Source: Maniola hyperantus
Taxonomy: Eukaryota; Arthropoda; Insecta; Lepidoptera; Nymphalidae
Assembly (NCBI RefSeq): GCF_902806685.2
Contig: NC_048562.1
Span: 4,796,520-4,860,519, forward strand
Reading direction: 5' to 3'
Length of the DNA: 64,000 nucleotides
Part shown: one piece after another, positions 37,310 through 47,224 of the stretch
Layout: every line of letters begins with the position of its first letter
Position numbering within the stretch: the stretch's first letter is position 1
The notes under the pieces: generated by a model
Seen by the model: only the letters and a program-made list of their open reading frames with translations
The model's database searches: none
Told to the model about the DNA's origin: nothing
Program-made: the position numbers and the translations under genes

Positions 37310-37740
37310 AAAGATTCCAGTTCCATATAAATATCTAAGTATTTTTCTTTCTAAGACCACTATTTTGAACATACGGAATGAAGGTTAAAACATTACCTGT
37401 CATACAAATTAAATTCAAGCTAATTAAATGACTTGATTCCTCAGTAGGATAATTATGATGTCCGGCCCTAGTTGTTAGCATATTGTATATATTACATAAT
37501 TTAACTTAGTATTGATTTATTTATAATATTCATTTTGTATTTTATAGCTTAGGTATATTTTTCATGTTTAGGTTAGGTTATTTTAATGTACGACTTGTTT
37601 TATTTAATGCTCGTTGTAACGGTCCATAATTAGAGTTACACGGGACCTGTAAAACTCGATAACATTTTGTTCAATTTTGAGTGTGTAATTCTGTGGCCTG
37701 TTCTTGGACAAACAAAATAAAATAAAATACATGACCAAAC
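37310..37740. other. No gene seen; AT-rich spacer
   Basis: Between the H4 hairpin and the MITE at 37750. No open frame or repeat family recognised. Confidence 0.5.
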
Positions 37741-37749
37741 CAAAATATT

Positions 37750-38067
37750 AATTTGCTAAAATCTGCTAAAACAGGTCGAATCTGTATGGTGCAACATGCA
37801 GCATGCGACATGCACCGCCAGCTCTCCTACTGCTAAACATGCAAGAAAAACCAGCCACCAGGCAAGCAATACGCATCACCACCACGCAGCACCAGACCAA
37901 TCCCAAAACACACTCGACGCACGTTTCGCCCCGACATCGGAGCATCCTCAGGAGATGTAGACCAATGGTCTGCATCTCCTGCATGTTTAGCAGTAAGAGG
38001 GTGGGCGGTGCATGCTGCATGTTGCACTATACAGATTCGACCTGTTTCAGTGGATTATAGCAAATTA
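37750..38067. repeat. MITE with ~65-bp inverted ends
   Basis: Left 'aatttgctaaaatctgctaa' and right complement 'ttagcaaatt'-type end. 'aacaggtcgaatctgtat' and 'gcaacatgcagcatg' occur at both ends in inverse orientation. 'agcatcctcaggagatgtag' and 'ctgcatctcctgcatgttta' lie inside. Open frames on both strands here are shadows of the foldback. Confidence 0.75.
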
Positions 38068-38099
38068 AGCTTTTGGTTTATTGTAGCTGCTTCTATACA

Positions 38100-39015
38100 A
38101 CATTACCTGTCATCACCATGATCATGATAATCCCATGACCAGCTCACTACAGAGCAGAACACGGGTCTTCTCTCAAATGAGAAGGGTTTTTTGTGGCCAT
38201 AGTATACGCTGGCTAAGTTATCAAAGTTCACAACCTTTGAGAACATTATGGAAAACTCTCAGGCATGCAGGTTTCCTCACGATGTTTTCCTTCACCGATA
38301 TTTAATTACTTATTTAATTACTTGACACGCGCGTAACTCCGAAAAGTTAGAGGTGCGTGCCCGGAATCGAACCCCAGACCTCCGATTAGAAGGTGAACGT
38401 CTTAACCACGAAGTCCACTAGCTTAGTGGACTCACACTTATCACAGTTTCAAATCTAATTTGCTACAATTTAATTTGCTGAATTTCTTGTGGGTTCTTCT
38501 CAGAGTTGGGCGCGTTTGGAACCCTCGTAGTTTACTTTTAAGTTTAGGTAATGTGGTGCCTATAGTTAGAAATTTGTACCTACTCTTAAGTCGTAAGTAA
38601 TAATTCCGCACGAGCGCGGGTGATTGCCATCTCAACCTGTCGCGGACTATACTTAGATTAGTTGAGGTGATAGCCTATAAGTGGTCAAGACGTCGTCGGT
38701 CGGTCGGACTATTCAAAAGGTTGGGAGTTCGATTCTGGGTACAAACCTCTAACTTTATTGATGTGTGAATAAACATTTTTTTAAAAAGATTCCGATGGAT
38801 TAAGAGAACCTCCTCCTTTTTGAAGTCGGTTAAAAATGCGGTTAGGTATAGTACGCGACAGGTTGAAATGGCTATCGGGGAGGGAACGGTGGAACACCCC
38901 GCACAACTGGAAAGGCCCCGCGCTGACGTGTGGTGTGACGTGCAGGGCAGGTGTATAGGTCGTCCCCCCCACCTCACACCCCGATTGCCATCTCAACCTG
39001 TCGCTGACTATAGGT
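38100..39015. repeat. SINE T1 (reverse), fragments, GC-rich MITE G
   Basis: T1 reverse at 38100-38425. A fragment with 'gggcgcgtttggaaccctcg' at 38455-38560 also occurs at 18650-18740 and 28390-28445. G fragment 38605-38650, T1-like head 38660-38770, P fragment 38785-38835, full G copy 38840-39015. Confidence 0.65.
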
Positions 39016-39203
39016 GCACTTAAGAAATCGAATAAACAAGGACGCCATCATTATTTTGTTCCTATCAAACTTATTAAGATCAGATGTAACCCTCTCTTTC
39101 TAAACCACTAACCAATTTTTAACCTTTCCCTTTCTATATTCTATTTAACAATTTCACTCAATGCGATTGCATTAAATATTACTAGAGTAGGGATAGTGAA
39201 GAC

Positions 39204-39213
39204 TATATAAATA
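39204..39213 (+). promoter_or_regulatory. TATA box of H3 with arthropod initiator
   Basis: TATATAAATA, followed 32 bp downstream by 'catcagaat', close to the arthropod TCAGT-type initiator (A at 39236). Confidence 0.65.
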
Positions 39214-39292
39214 AGATACAAAACCAATAGACATCAGAATAGAAACATTTTTACTCAAGTAAACTTTTATAATCAACACTCGGAAAATCAAA

Positions 39293-39703
39293 ATGGCACG
39301 AACAAAACAGACCGCGCGAAAATCTACAGGCGGCAAAGCGCCAAGGAAGCAATTAGCAACAAAAGCGGCTAGAAAAAGCGCACCAGCCACGGGTGGGGTC
39401 AAAAAGCCACACAGATACCGCCCGGGAACCGTCGCTTTACGTGAAATCCGAAGATATCAAAAAAGTACAGAGTTACTCATCAGAAAACTACCATTTCAAA
39501 GATTAGTTCGAGAAATAGCGCAAGATTTCAAAACGGATTTGAGATTTCAAAGTTCAGCTGTGATGGCGTTACAAGAGGCCAGCGAAGCATATTTAGTTGG
39601 ACTGTTTGAGGATACAAACCTCTGTGCCATACACGCTAAGAGGGTCACGATCATGCCTAAAGATATTCAGCTGGCGAGGAGAGTGCGCGGTGAACGGGCT
39701 TGA
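39293..39703 (+). CDS. H3: Histone H3 (136 aa), Ile130 to Val
   Basis: Core histone H3, intronless. It matches replication-dependent H3.2-type H3 (Ala31, Ser87, Val89, Met90, Ser96) with Ile130 replaced by Val near the C-terminus as the only difference I see. Lys4, 9, 14, 18, 23, 27 and 36 and Ser10 and Ser28 are all present. TATA at 39204 and stem-loop at 39803. Neighbours are H4 upstream on the same strand and H2A downstream, convergent. Confidence 0.96.
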   Translation: MARTKQTARKSTGGKAPRKQLATKAARKSAPATGGVKKPHRYRPGTVALREIRRYQKSTELLIRKLPFQRLVREIAQDFKTDLRFQSSAVMALQEASEAYLVGLFEDTNLCAIHAKRVTIMPKDIQLARRVRGERA

Positions 39704-39802
39704 GTTACAGTTTTAGAGTGGGAAATTAAAAGATAGTGGTATTTTATTATAAAATAAATCATTTAATATGTGTTATATTTCTCTTTTTTTCGGTTAGGAC
39801 AA

Positions 39803-39818
39803 AGCCCTTTTGAGGGCT
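39803..39818 (+). promoter_or_regulatory. Histone 3' stem-loop of H3
   Basis: AGCCCTTTTGAGGGCT, a 6-bp stem and 4-nt loop, 100 nt after the stop. AATAAA is also present at ~39754. Confidence 0.8.
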
Positions 39819-39898
39819 GCAAGTATTTCATTAATAATAATTTAAGATTTTTTATTCTTTCTTTTTGACTACAGGATATCTACACTTATCTACACTTA

Positions 39899-40810
39899 TA
39901 ATATTATAAAGAGGAAAACTTTGTTTGTTTGTTTGTTTGTTTGTTTGTTTGTTTGTTTGTTTGTTTGTACTGAATAGGCTCAAAAACTACTGGACCGATT
40001 TTAAAAATTCTTTCACCATTCGAAAGCTACATTATCCACGAGTAACATAGGCTATATTTTATTTTGGAAAAAAATAGGGTTCCGTAAGATATTTGGGTTT
40101 TTCGGACACAAGGTGTAAAAAATCAACCAGAAAAGTTACTTATTTTGCGTACGCTGCCTAAACTATAAAAGATAGAACCATAAAATGTTCTAATTAATTG
40201 TAGATCTTATAAATATCTACAAAAAAGTCCGCGACACACTATACCCATCTATGTCGAGTGAGGCACAGCAACCATTTTTTTATTTAAAAATCTTGAATTT
40301 TTTTTGGACTACATTTAAACGCGTCTATTTTACTCATGCTATTAATCCTTATCATAATATTATAAAGAGGAAAACTTTGTTTGTTTGTTTGTTTGTTTGT
40401 TTGTTTGTTTGTTTGTTTGTTTGTACTGAATAGGCTCAAAAACTACTGGACCGATTTTAAAAATTCTTTCACCATTCGAAAGCTACATTATCCACGAGTA
40501 ACATAGGCTATATTTTATTTTGGAAAAAAATAGGGTTCCGTAAGATATTTGGGTTTTTCGGACACAAGGTGTAAAAAATCAACCAGAAAAGTTACTTATT
40601 TTGCGTACGCTGCCTAAACTATAAAAGATAGAACCATAAAATGTTCTAATTAATTGTAGATCTTATAAATATCTACAAAAAAGTCCGCTACACACTATAC
40701 CCATCTATGTCGAGTGAGGCACAGCAACCATTTTTTTATTTAAAAATCTTGAATTTTTTTTGGACTACATTTAAACGCGTCTATTTTACTCATGCTATTA
40801 ATCCTTATCA
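39899..40810 (+). repeat. Tandem duplication, two 456-bp units
   Basis: Units 39899-40354 and 40355-40810. They begin 'taatattataaagaggaaaa', pass through a (gttt)n tract and end '...ttaatccttatca'. Near-identical: 'gtccgcgacac' differs from 'gtccgctacac'. The open frame 40251-40433 is composed of this repeat. Confidence 0.85.
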
Positions 40811-40929
40811 AAATAAATGATTTCATCACTAAGAACAGTTTATGGAGATAATATTTGGTCTTTGAATGATTAAAATTGGACGTTTGGTTTTGAAGTTATG
40901 GCGAAATTAAAATATTACGATTTCTGCTG

Positions 40930-41470
40930 CACGGCCCGTTGTATTATATAAAAGAGGTAATGTCGTTAAGTTTGTTTGTAGGGGGTAATCTTTAGAACTA
41001 CTGAACCGATTTTAAAAATTCTTTCACCAGTAGAAAGCTACATTATTCCTGAGTGACATAGGCTATACGGGATCTTTAAAAACCTAAATCTACGCGGGCG
41101 AAGCCGCGGGGATCAGCTAGTGAGTAATACGGTAAAAACACTATAAGAAACTAGCTTATGCCCGCGACTTCATCCGCGTGGACTACACAAATTGCAAACC
41201 CCTATTTTACCCCCTTAGGTGTTGAATTTTCAAAAATCGTTTCTTGGTGGATGCCTACGGATACATAATAGCTATTTGCATGCTAAAGTTCAGCCCGATT
41301 CGTCCAGTAGTTTGAGCTGTGCGTTGATAGATCAGTCAGTCAGTCAGTCAGTCAGTCAATTACCTTTTATTAACCCTTATAGGATCACTTTGTTTCTGTT
41401 TGTCTGTCTGTTTGTATGTCTGTCTGTCAAGAAACCTACAGGGTCCTTCCCACAAGTTATTTTTCACTTT
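40930..41470. repeat. R1-like, R2 and family A tail fragments
   Basis: R1-type reverse piece 40930-41125 ('gcgaagccgcggggatcagc'), R2 41150-41375 with (gtca)n, and (tctg)n family A tail 41375-41450. The open frames 41219-41630 are repeat sequence. Confidence 0.6.
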
Positions 41471-41577
41471 GAAGTGGTTTTTAAGTCGGTTTTTTTATTT
41501 TATTTTTCGTACAGAAAACTATCAAAATGTAAAAAAGTCGACAATGATAATACAATCAAAACAACTGATAAATTGCA

Positions 41578-41591
41578 GTCCTGAAAAGGAC
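41578..41591 (-). promoter_or_regulatory. Possible histone stem-loop for H2A
   Basis: On the - strand GTCCTTTTCAGGAC, a 5-bp stem with the TTTC loop. It lies ~680 nt past the H2A stop, so the assignment is tentative. The intervening 41592-42272 is T-rich on the + strand with no gene seen. Confidence 0.45.
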
Positions 41592-42272
41592 AATTTTTTT
41601 CTTTTGTATTTTTTTCTGTTGTTGCTATAGGTTTTCCGACTGTGAGGTTAAACTGTATTCTCATTCAAACTTTTATTTTTCTTCATTAAATTGCTACAAT
41701 CTTTGCTAATAAATTCAGCTGGAAACTTTGTCCTTTTCTTTCTTTTTGATTTTCTTTCTGTTTTTTATTCTGTTTTTCTTTTTTCATATGTAGTTTTGAC
41801 AGTATTTTAAATGTGCCATATATTGCGATTTGATGTATTTTTATATTGAAAAAAGTACCTACGTCCAAATTTTTTTGGTTTTTAAATTTTTTGGTTTTCT
41901 ATTTTTGTGTTTTTTCGTTTTTTTTTTAATTTTCTTAGTCTCGAAACAGCAGTCCTGGAAGATATTTTGTTAAAATGAAGTGTTTTTAAAAGATTTTGGT
42001 GGGCCAGCTCTTACTTGTGGGTTTCTGGATAGGTTCTATTCTATTTCAGTTTCTATTAGTTCAGATAAATTATATGTCATGTTCGTTACTTCATTTTTCG
42101 TATGGGTTTTTCTTGTTTTTCTATATAAATAAATTGATAATTAGTTTCGATAAAATATCCCATGTTGGCGTAATTTCGTTTCTGGTATAGTTCGTCTTTA
42201 TTTTCGTACTTTTTCTATGTAAAAGAACTGACTTGCTAAATTGTCCATTTTTCTGATTTTTTTTTGTTAAAA

Positions 42273-42668
42273 TTAAAACTGTTGCGATTTTTGAGAAGAT
42301 TCACTCTCCTCCTTGCCTTTCGTCGTCTTCTTGGGCAGCAAAACCGCATGAATAGCTGGCAGAACTCCTCCTTGGGCTATCGTAGCACCACCAAGCGCCC
42401 GATTCAACTCCTCGTCATTTCTGATTGCATAAAGAATATGGCGGGGCGATATTCTCGTCTTCTTGTTTTGTTCTGCAGCATCCATGCCGAGTTCCAAGAT
42501 CTCCGCAGCGAGGTACTCGACCACCGCTGCTAAGTAAATGGATGCACCGCTTCCTACCCTCGGTGCGTAGTTCCCCTTCTTCAATATCCTATGGACTCTT
42601 CCAACAGAAATGCACAGTCCAGCTCTTGAAGACTTGGTCTTATTCATGTTCTTAGTTTTAGGGGACAT
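42273..42668 (-). CDS. H2A: Divergent histone H2A variant with H2A.X-like tail (131 aa)
   Basis: Core histone partner of H2B. Recognisable segments: 'SRAGLCISVGRVHRILKKG', 'YLAAVVEYLAAEILEL', 'NKKTRISPRHILYAIRNDEEL', 'GGATIAQGGVLPAIHAVLLPKKT'. Acidic-patch residues (E of VEYL, E of AAEI, E of LEL, D-E-E of NDEEL) are kept. The N-tail does not start SGRGK. The L1 loop reads YAPRVGSG instead of YAERVGAG. The C-terminus is extended and ends SSQKSQQF; the last four residues S-Q-Q-F fit the S-Q-x-aromatic form of the H2A.X damage-phosphorylation motif. The frame is open upstream to 42755, but the Met at 42668 is chosen because it gives a normal-length tail. Intronless, convergent with H3. Confidence 0.9.
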   Translation of the reverse strand: MSPKTKNMNKTKSSRAGLCISVGRVHRILKKGNYAPRVGSGASIYLAAVVEYLAAEILELGMDAAEQNKKTRISPRHILYAIRNDEELNRALGGATIAQGGVLPAIHAVLLPKKTTKGKEESESSQKSQQF

Positions 42669-42837
42669 TTTTTTAAATATCTTCTTAATAAAATGATGCA
42701 AAGTGTGAATTGCTAAGGGTTTGTCTGGAATGTCTTGTCTGTCGTATTCTGGCAACCGTAGTATCTAGTGCGAGTTGGAAAAAACTATACATAATATAAT
42801 GATAATAGTAGACCAATCATGGAGATAACATGAATCA

Positions 42838-42960
42838 GTGTATAGTCCGCGACAGGTTGAGATGGCAATCAGGGTAAGGCGGGGGACGCCCCGCACACCC
42901 GCACGTCACCCGCGCTCGCCCGTTCCGGGTTAGTTCTTGCCATCTCGACCTATCATTATT
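42838..42960. repeat. GC-rich MITE G
   Basis: 'cgacaggttgagatggcaat', 'gccccgcacacccgcacg' and 'ttgccatctcgacct'. It lies just upstream of the H2A variant. Confidence 0.65.
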
Positions 42961-43380
42961 TTATTTTTATTTATTAAATTAACTTACGGCTACTTACACT
43001 ATTAATACATTTAAAAAAAAACTTAATTCTGAAAATATAACTAACTAAATGTAGTCGCCAATTATTATAAGTTAATACAACATTTAGAAACATATGTGAC
43101 AAAATAAAAATACGTACATCAATAAGATTACAGATAAGACTCAAGACTTCCAATATACAAAGATCTTTTCCCGAAACCTATACAAAGAGTCAGAATTAAT
43201 GTCAATGACAGAGCTGTGGTGGTTAAGAGTTTTACACAATCTTGAGACAGCAGAATTGGCGCCAAGGACAGTTCTACGCAACGGTGGACAAAGTGGTGGT
43301 TTACGTGGATAATCGACAGGAACCTTAAATTTAAATTTAAGGTGCTTATCGTGTGCTATAGGTACTTATCTAAATAATAT
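42961..43380. other. No gene seen; probable old repeat
   Basis: Sequence with 'gacagagctgtggtggttaag' and 'gccaaggacagttctacgcaa' resembles LINE or SINE tails, but I cannot place it. No supported frame. Confidence 0.3.
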
Positions 43381-43384
43381 ATTA

Positions 43385-43720
43385 TACTAGCTTATGCCCG
43401 CGACTTCGTCCGCGTGGACTACAAAATTTCAAACCCCTATTTCACCCCCTTAGGAGTTGAATTTTCAAAAATCCTTTCTTAGCGGATGCCTACGTCATAA
43501 TAGCTATCTGCATGCCAAATTTCAGCCCGATCCGTCCAGTAGTTTGAGCTGTGCGTTGATAGATCAGTCGGTCAGTCAGTCAGTCAGTCAGTCAGTCACC
43601 TTTTCGTTTTATATATTTAGATAAAAGGAAAAGGTGACTGACTGACTGTCTGATCTACAAACGCAAAGCTCAAACTACTGGTACTGGACGGATCGGGCGG
43701 CATGCCGATAGTTATTACGA
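43385..43720. repeat. R2 copy and inverted R2 start
   Basis: R2 forward 43385-43622, followed immediately by a reverse R2 piece 43622-43720. The tail-to-tail arrangement forms a short foldback around 'ttttatatatttagataaaa'. Confidence 0.65.
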
Positions 43721-43914
43721 CGTATGCCATCTCTCTCTTATTCTCTAGTGTATAATAAATACTTGTATGCCACGTGCCGGTGAACCGTTACCAACATCTG
43801 CCTGGCAGCTGTGTGCAGGGGCGCGCAACCTATGCGACTAGCGTTCACTTTTGTTTCAAGTATTTTTATTTATTTATTTATACTTTATTGCACACAACAC
43901 AAAGTAAACATATA

Positions 43915-43992
43915 AAAAAACCGACCAAGCGCGAGTCAGGCTCGCGCAGCGAGGGTTCCGTACTACAGTCGTATTTTTCAACATTTTGCAAG
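43915..43992 (+). repeat. Truncated family A copy
   Basis: 'accgaccaagcgcgagtcag' to 'aacattttgca'. It ends abruptly, followed by unrelated sequence containing two 'gcgaaacg' words, then the LINE target site. Confidence 0.6.
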
Positions 43993-44308
43993 CGAAACGA
44001 TGGGCTAGCGAAACGCTACAAAGAACGGCTTCTGATGCATCCGAATCCGCTATCCACCAGGCTCTTAATTGAGGACTACCCTTTTTGTTGTGTTGTTTCG
44101 GATTGACTATGCTGCGTAGGCCCTATTGGCCGCTACAGCGTCACCGGGGGGGTTGGCGAGCGCGAAGCTCCGCCTGGGGGTGAGCCCTAGGGCTCGAAGA
44201 AATAATTCGAGAGGTCGGGGGGCAACGTCCTCCTAAGGGCGCCTCCTGTGAGGCTCGGACCACGGCTTAGGATGACGTTGGGATGGGTGGAGTTGTCGGT
44301 TTTGTTGG

Positions 44309-47224
44309 TTAGTCCGTACGCCCCCGAGGCCGTGGCGTGAGCCCACGTCCGGGTGACGTTAGAAATCGGGGACCTCGTCTTCGCCGGCGAAGACGCTGTG
44401 ATGAGGTTGAATTGTGTATCCCTACGAGATAGGGTGCATTGTCGGTCATGATTTGATCGTCGGGGTCGTTAAGGACGTGCTTAGGGCGTCTTTTATCTGG
44501 GGGGTCGTTTCGGTCAGGGGTGTAAGTCGCTGCCTCAACTATTAGGGGGTTGGGGTGTCTAATGGCTTTCTCAAAATAATTTTTGGAAAGCTGTTTAAAG
44601 TAATGAGCTATTGTCGGGAGTTGGAGGTCTCTGTGGAGGTCCACGTTGCGCATGTACCACGGGGAGTCAGTGGCCGTACGCATAAACTTATTCTGTAGGA
44701 CTTGGAGAGGTTTGAGAGAGGAGGGCGGCAGGTGTGCAAATGCAACACAGGCATAAGACATTATTGGGCGGATGCACGTTTTGTATAGCGTGACTTTATG
44801 TCGAAGTGACATTTTGCTCTTTGCGCAAATCATGGGGTAAAGACGGGAGAGCACATACGCTGCGTTCTTGCGGACTCTACGAATGTGCGCGGCGAAGCTC
44901 ATCTTGTCGTCAAAGGTTACACCCAAGTACTTGGTATTAGTTTGCCAGGGAATGGGGCGGTCGTAAAGAGTTATTTCAGTCTGTCGAAGTTTGTATTGTG
45001 ATTTCCTTTTGGACTTTTGAAAGAGCACTGCTGCGCTTTTCTCCGGGTTAACCTCTATCCTCCAAAGGCGGAACCAGTGGCCTAGGCTACTGACTGCCTT
45101 TTGGAGTCGAGCTTTAACGTTCCGGTAGTTTAAGTCGGAGCTGTATAGAGCGGTGTCATCCGCGAACTGGGCTATATGAACATGAGGGGATCTGGGAATG
45201 TCGCTGGTGTACAGCGCGTACAAAAGTGGCGAGAGCAGGGAGCCCTGAGGGACTCCTGCTCGAAGAGGTCTTGGGGAGGATAGGGTTCCATCCAGACGGT
45301 AGCGGAAAGTTCGATTGGTGAGAAATTCTCGTAGTAAACGTACGAGTCTTTCGGGCACGCCTAGATGGTAAAGCTTGTAGATCAAGCCGGCGTGCCACAC
45401 CTTGTCGAAGGCTTTGGCTACATCGAAGAAGAGGGCTCCCGTTGGGATGCCTCTCGTTTTGAATCGGTTGAAACCGAGAAGGATGTGCTCCGTGAGGCGG
45501 TGCACTTGATGAACACATGAGTGTCTGGTTCGAAAGCCAAATTGCTCGTCGTTGAGGAGGTTTTTCTCCTCTACGACGGACCTAAGTCGGTTGAGGATGA
45601 CTTTCTCATACACCTTGCCAAGGGTGTTGAGCAAACTAATGGGGCGGTAGCTAGTAGGGAGGTTCCTAGGTTTCCCTGGCTTGGGGATGCCTATAACGGT
45701 AGCTTCTTTCCACCTGTCGGGGAAGGAGCATCCCGCCATGAGGGTGTTGAAAATGACAACCAGGAGGTTGATTAATACGTCGGGGAGTAACTTTAGAGTT
45801 TTGTTATTAATAGAGTCGGGGCCTGGGGCTTTTTTGGCGTGAAATTCTTTGATAATTTGACGAACTTCGCCGCTATTCGTCGGGAGAATTGGATCGCCAC
45901 CTGGGGCGGAAGAGAAGATAGATGCTAGTTTGTTTTCGACTAGTTCTATATGGGACTTGTCTACAGAGATGGTGCTCGGGGAGCATTGGGCTTCTAAGCT
46001 ATCGGCCAAGCATTCGGCCTTATCGACATCTTCAAAGGCGGGCGGTTGATTGGGACGTAAAAGCGGAGGAGTGGCCGAGACAGGGTCGGCTTTGAGAGCT
46101 CTCGCCAGGCTGTAGTAGGCTACATGCGATGGCTTGAGCTCACTCAGCTTCCTGTCCCATTGTTCGTCGCGGAGTTCGGCAAGGCGAGCCTTTACCTCCC
46201 TCTGGGCTCTCCAGAGTTCTTTCCGGTTGTCGGCGTTAGGACATGCGTCATGGGCTCTACGTTTAGCGTTTTTGATGGTGATGAGCTCTCTGGCGTCGTC
46301 CGGCAACTGTCGACGGGTGAAACCGTTCGGCATCTGTCGGGAGCAGGCGCTTAGAGCATCGCGGATATGATTAGTAAGGTGCAGTGAGGCTGCATGCGCT
46401 TCATCTAGACTACCTATAATGTCAGGAATTTGAGAGATGTGCACTGAGTCTATAGACTTAAGATGCTCTGAGAGCTTCTTGAAGTCAATGACTGTTTTGG
46501 TCGGGGGGGCCGCGGTGGGCGGGGGTCCTAGCCGCATTAGGACGGGACGGTGGTCTGAGCCTAGCTCGGACAGCACCTCCAAAGGACTCACCTGAAGGGC
46601 GATGTTCTTTAGAAGAGCTATATCGAGTATGTCCGGTCTGTCTGTTGAATTGTCGGTCATTGGATAACGAGTCGGTGTGTCAGGGGCTATAACAATGAAG
46701 TTAAGATCGGGGCGGTGCGTCAGTCTTTCGAGTTGGCGTCCTCGTGAGTTCGGGGAGCGGCAATTCCAACTTTGATGTTTGGCGTTAAGGTCTCCGGCCA
46801 CGATAACGGAGTCTCCTAATGAGAGAAGTGCGCGGATGTCACTTTCTAACAGATCTTTCGAGGGAGAGAGATAGACGGATGCTAGTATGACCGACGGATG
46901 GCCAGTCATACTCACCTGACATATGGATGCTTCCATATTGGTTAGTTGTGGAGGATCGAGAGGAGTGCAGTGAAGAGCCCTTCTGTAGTATATAGCAGTG
47001 CCACCCTTAGCAGTGGCCCTGTCGTTTCTGACTATATTAAAATTAGCAATTCTGGGATTACTTCTACTAGGTTTCAAGAAGGTCTCTTGCACTAGGAGAA
47101 TGTCGGTTTGATGTGCACATACAAACTCGCGGACTTCGTCCATTTGGTCGATAAGGCCGTTCGCGTTGTAAAACGCGACCACTAAGGAGTGAGGTTTTAA
47201 TCTACCTTTGGTTGTACTATCCAT
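44309..47224 (-). CDS. LINE ORF2: endonuclease and reverse transcriptase (971 aa)
   Basis: Retrotransposition enzyme. The N-terminal APE-type endonuclease has 'QETF' (about residue 44), 'AGDLNAKH' and 'GSDHRPV' (about 222). The reverse transcriptase has 'RPISLLNTLGK', 'FGFRTRHSC', 'FDVAKAFDKVWH', 'GVPQGSLLSP' and the catalytic FADD at about 686-689. A C-terminal 'YKTCIRPIMSYACVAF' region follows, with an Arg/Pro-rich tail. No RNase H domain is apparent. Together these fit the Jockey group. Its ATG overlaps the ORF1 stop as TAATG, suggesting coupled termination-reinitiation. No frameshift or stop seen. Confidence 0.93.
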   Translation of the reverse strand: MDSTTKGRLKPHSLVVAFYNANGLIDQMDEVREFVCAHQTDILLVQETFLKPSRSNPRIANFNIVRNDRATAKGGTAIYYRRALHCTPLDPPQLTNMEASICQVSMTGHPSVILASVYLSPSKDLLESDIRALLSLGDSVIVAGDLNAKHQSWNCRSPNSRGRQLERLTHRPDLNFIVIAPDTPTRYPMTDNSTDRPDILDIALLKNIALQVSPLEVLSELGSDHRPVLMRLGPPPTAAPPTKTVIDFKKLSEHLKSIDSVHISQIPDIIGSLDEAHAASLHLTNHIRDALSACSRQMPNGFTRRQLPDDARELITIKNAKRRAHDACPNADNRKELWRAQREVKARLAELRDEQWDRKLSELKPSHVAYYSLARALKADPVSATPPLLRPNQPPAFEDVDKAECLADSLEAQCSPSTISVDKSHIELVENKLASIFSSAPGGDPILPTNSGEVRQIIKEFHAKKAPGPDSINNKTLKLLPDVLINLLVVIFNTLMAGCSFPDRWKEATVIGIPKPGKPRNLPTSYRPISLLNTLGKVYEKVILNRLRSVVEEKNLLNDEQFGFRTRHSCVHQVHRLTEHILLGFNRFKTRGIPTGALFFDVAKAFDKVWHAGLIYKLYHLGVPERLVRLLREFLTNRTFRYRLDGTLSSPRPLRAGVPQGSLLSPLLYALYTSDIPRSPHVHIAQFADDTALYSSDLNYRNVKARLQKAVSSLGHWFRLWRIEVNPEKSAAVLFQKSKRKSQYKLRQTEITLYDRPIPWQTNTKYLGVTFDDKMSFAAHIRRVRKNAAYVLSRLYPMICAKSKMSLRHKVTLYKTCIRPIMSYACVAFAHLPPSSLKPLQVLQNKFMRTATDSPWYMRNVDLHRDLQLPTIAHYFKQLSKNYFEKAIRHPNPLIVEAATYTPDRNDPPDKRRPKHVLNDPDDQIMTDNAPYLVGIHNSTSSQRLRRRRRGPRFLTSPGRGLTPRPRGRTD

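Noticed and set aside
37766..38060. Overlapping frames on both strands
   Set aside because: Produced by the inverted ends of a MITE.
42669..42755. N-terminal extension of H2A to the first ATG at 42755
   Set aside because: Would add 29 residues unlike any H2A; the Met at 42668 gives a normal tail.
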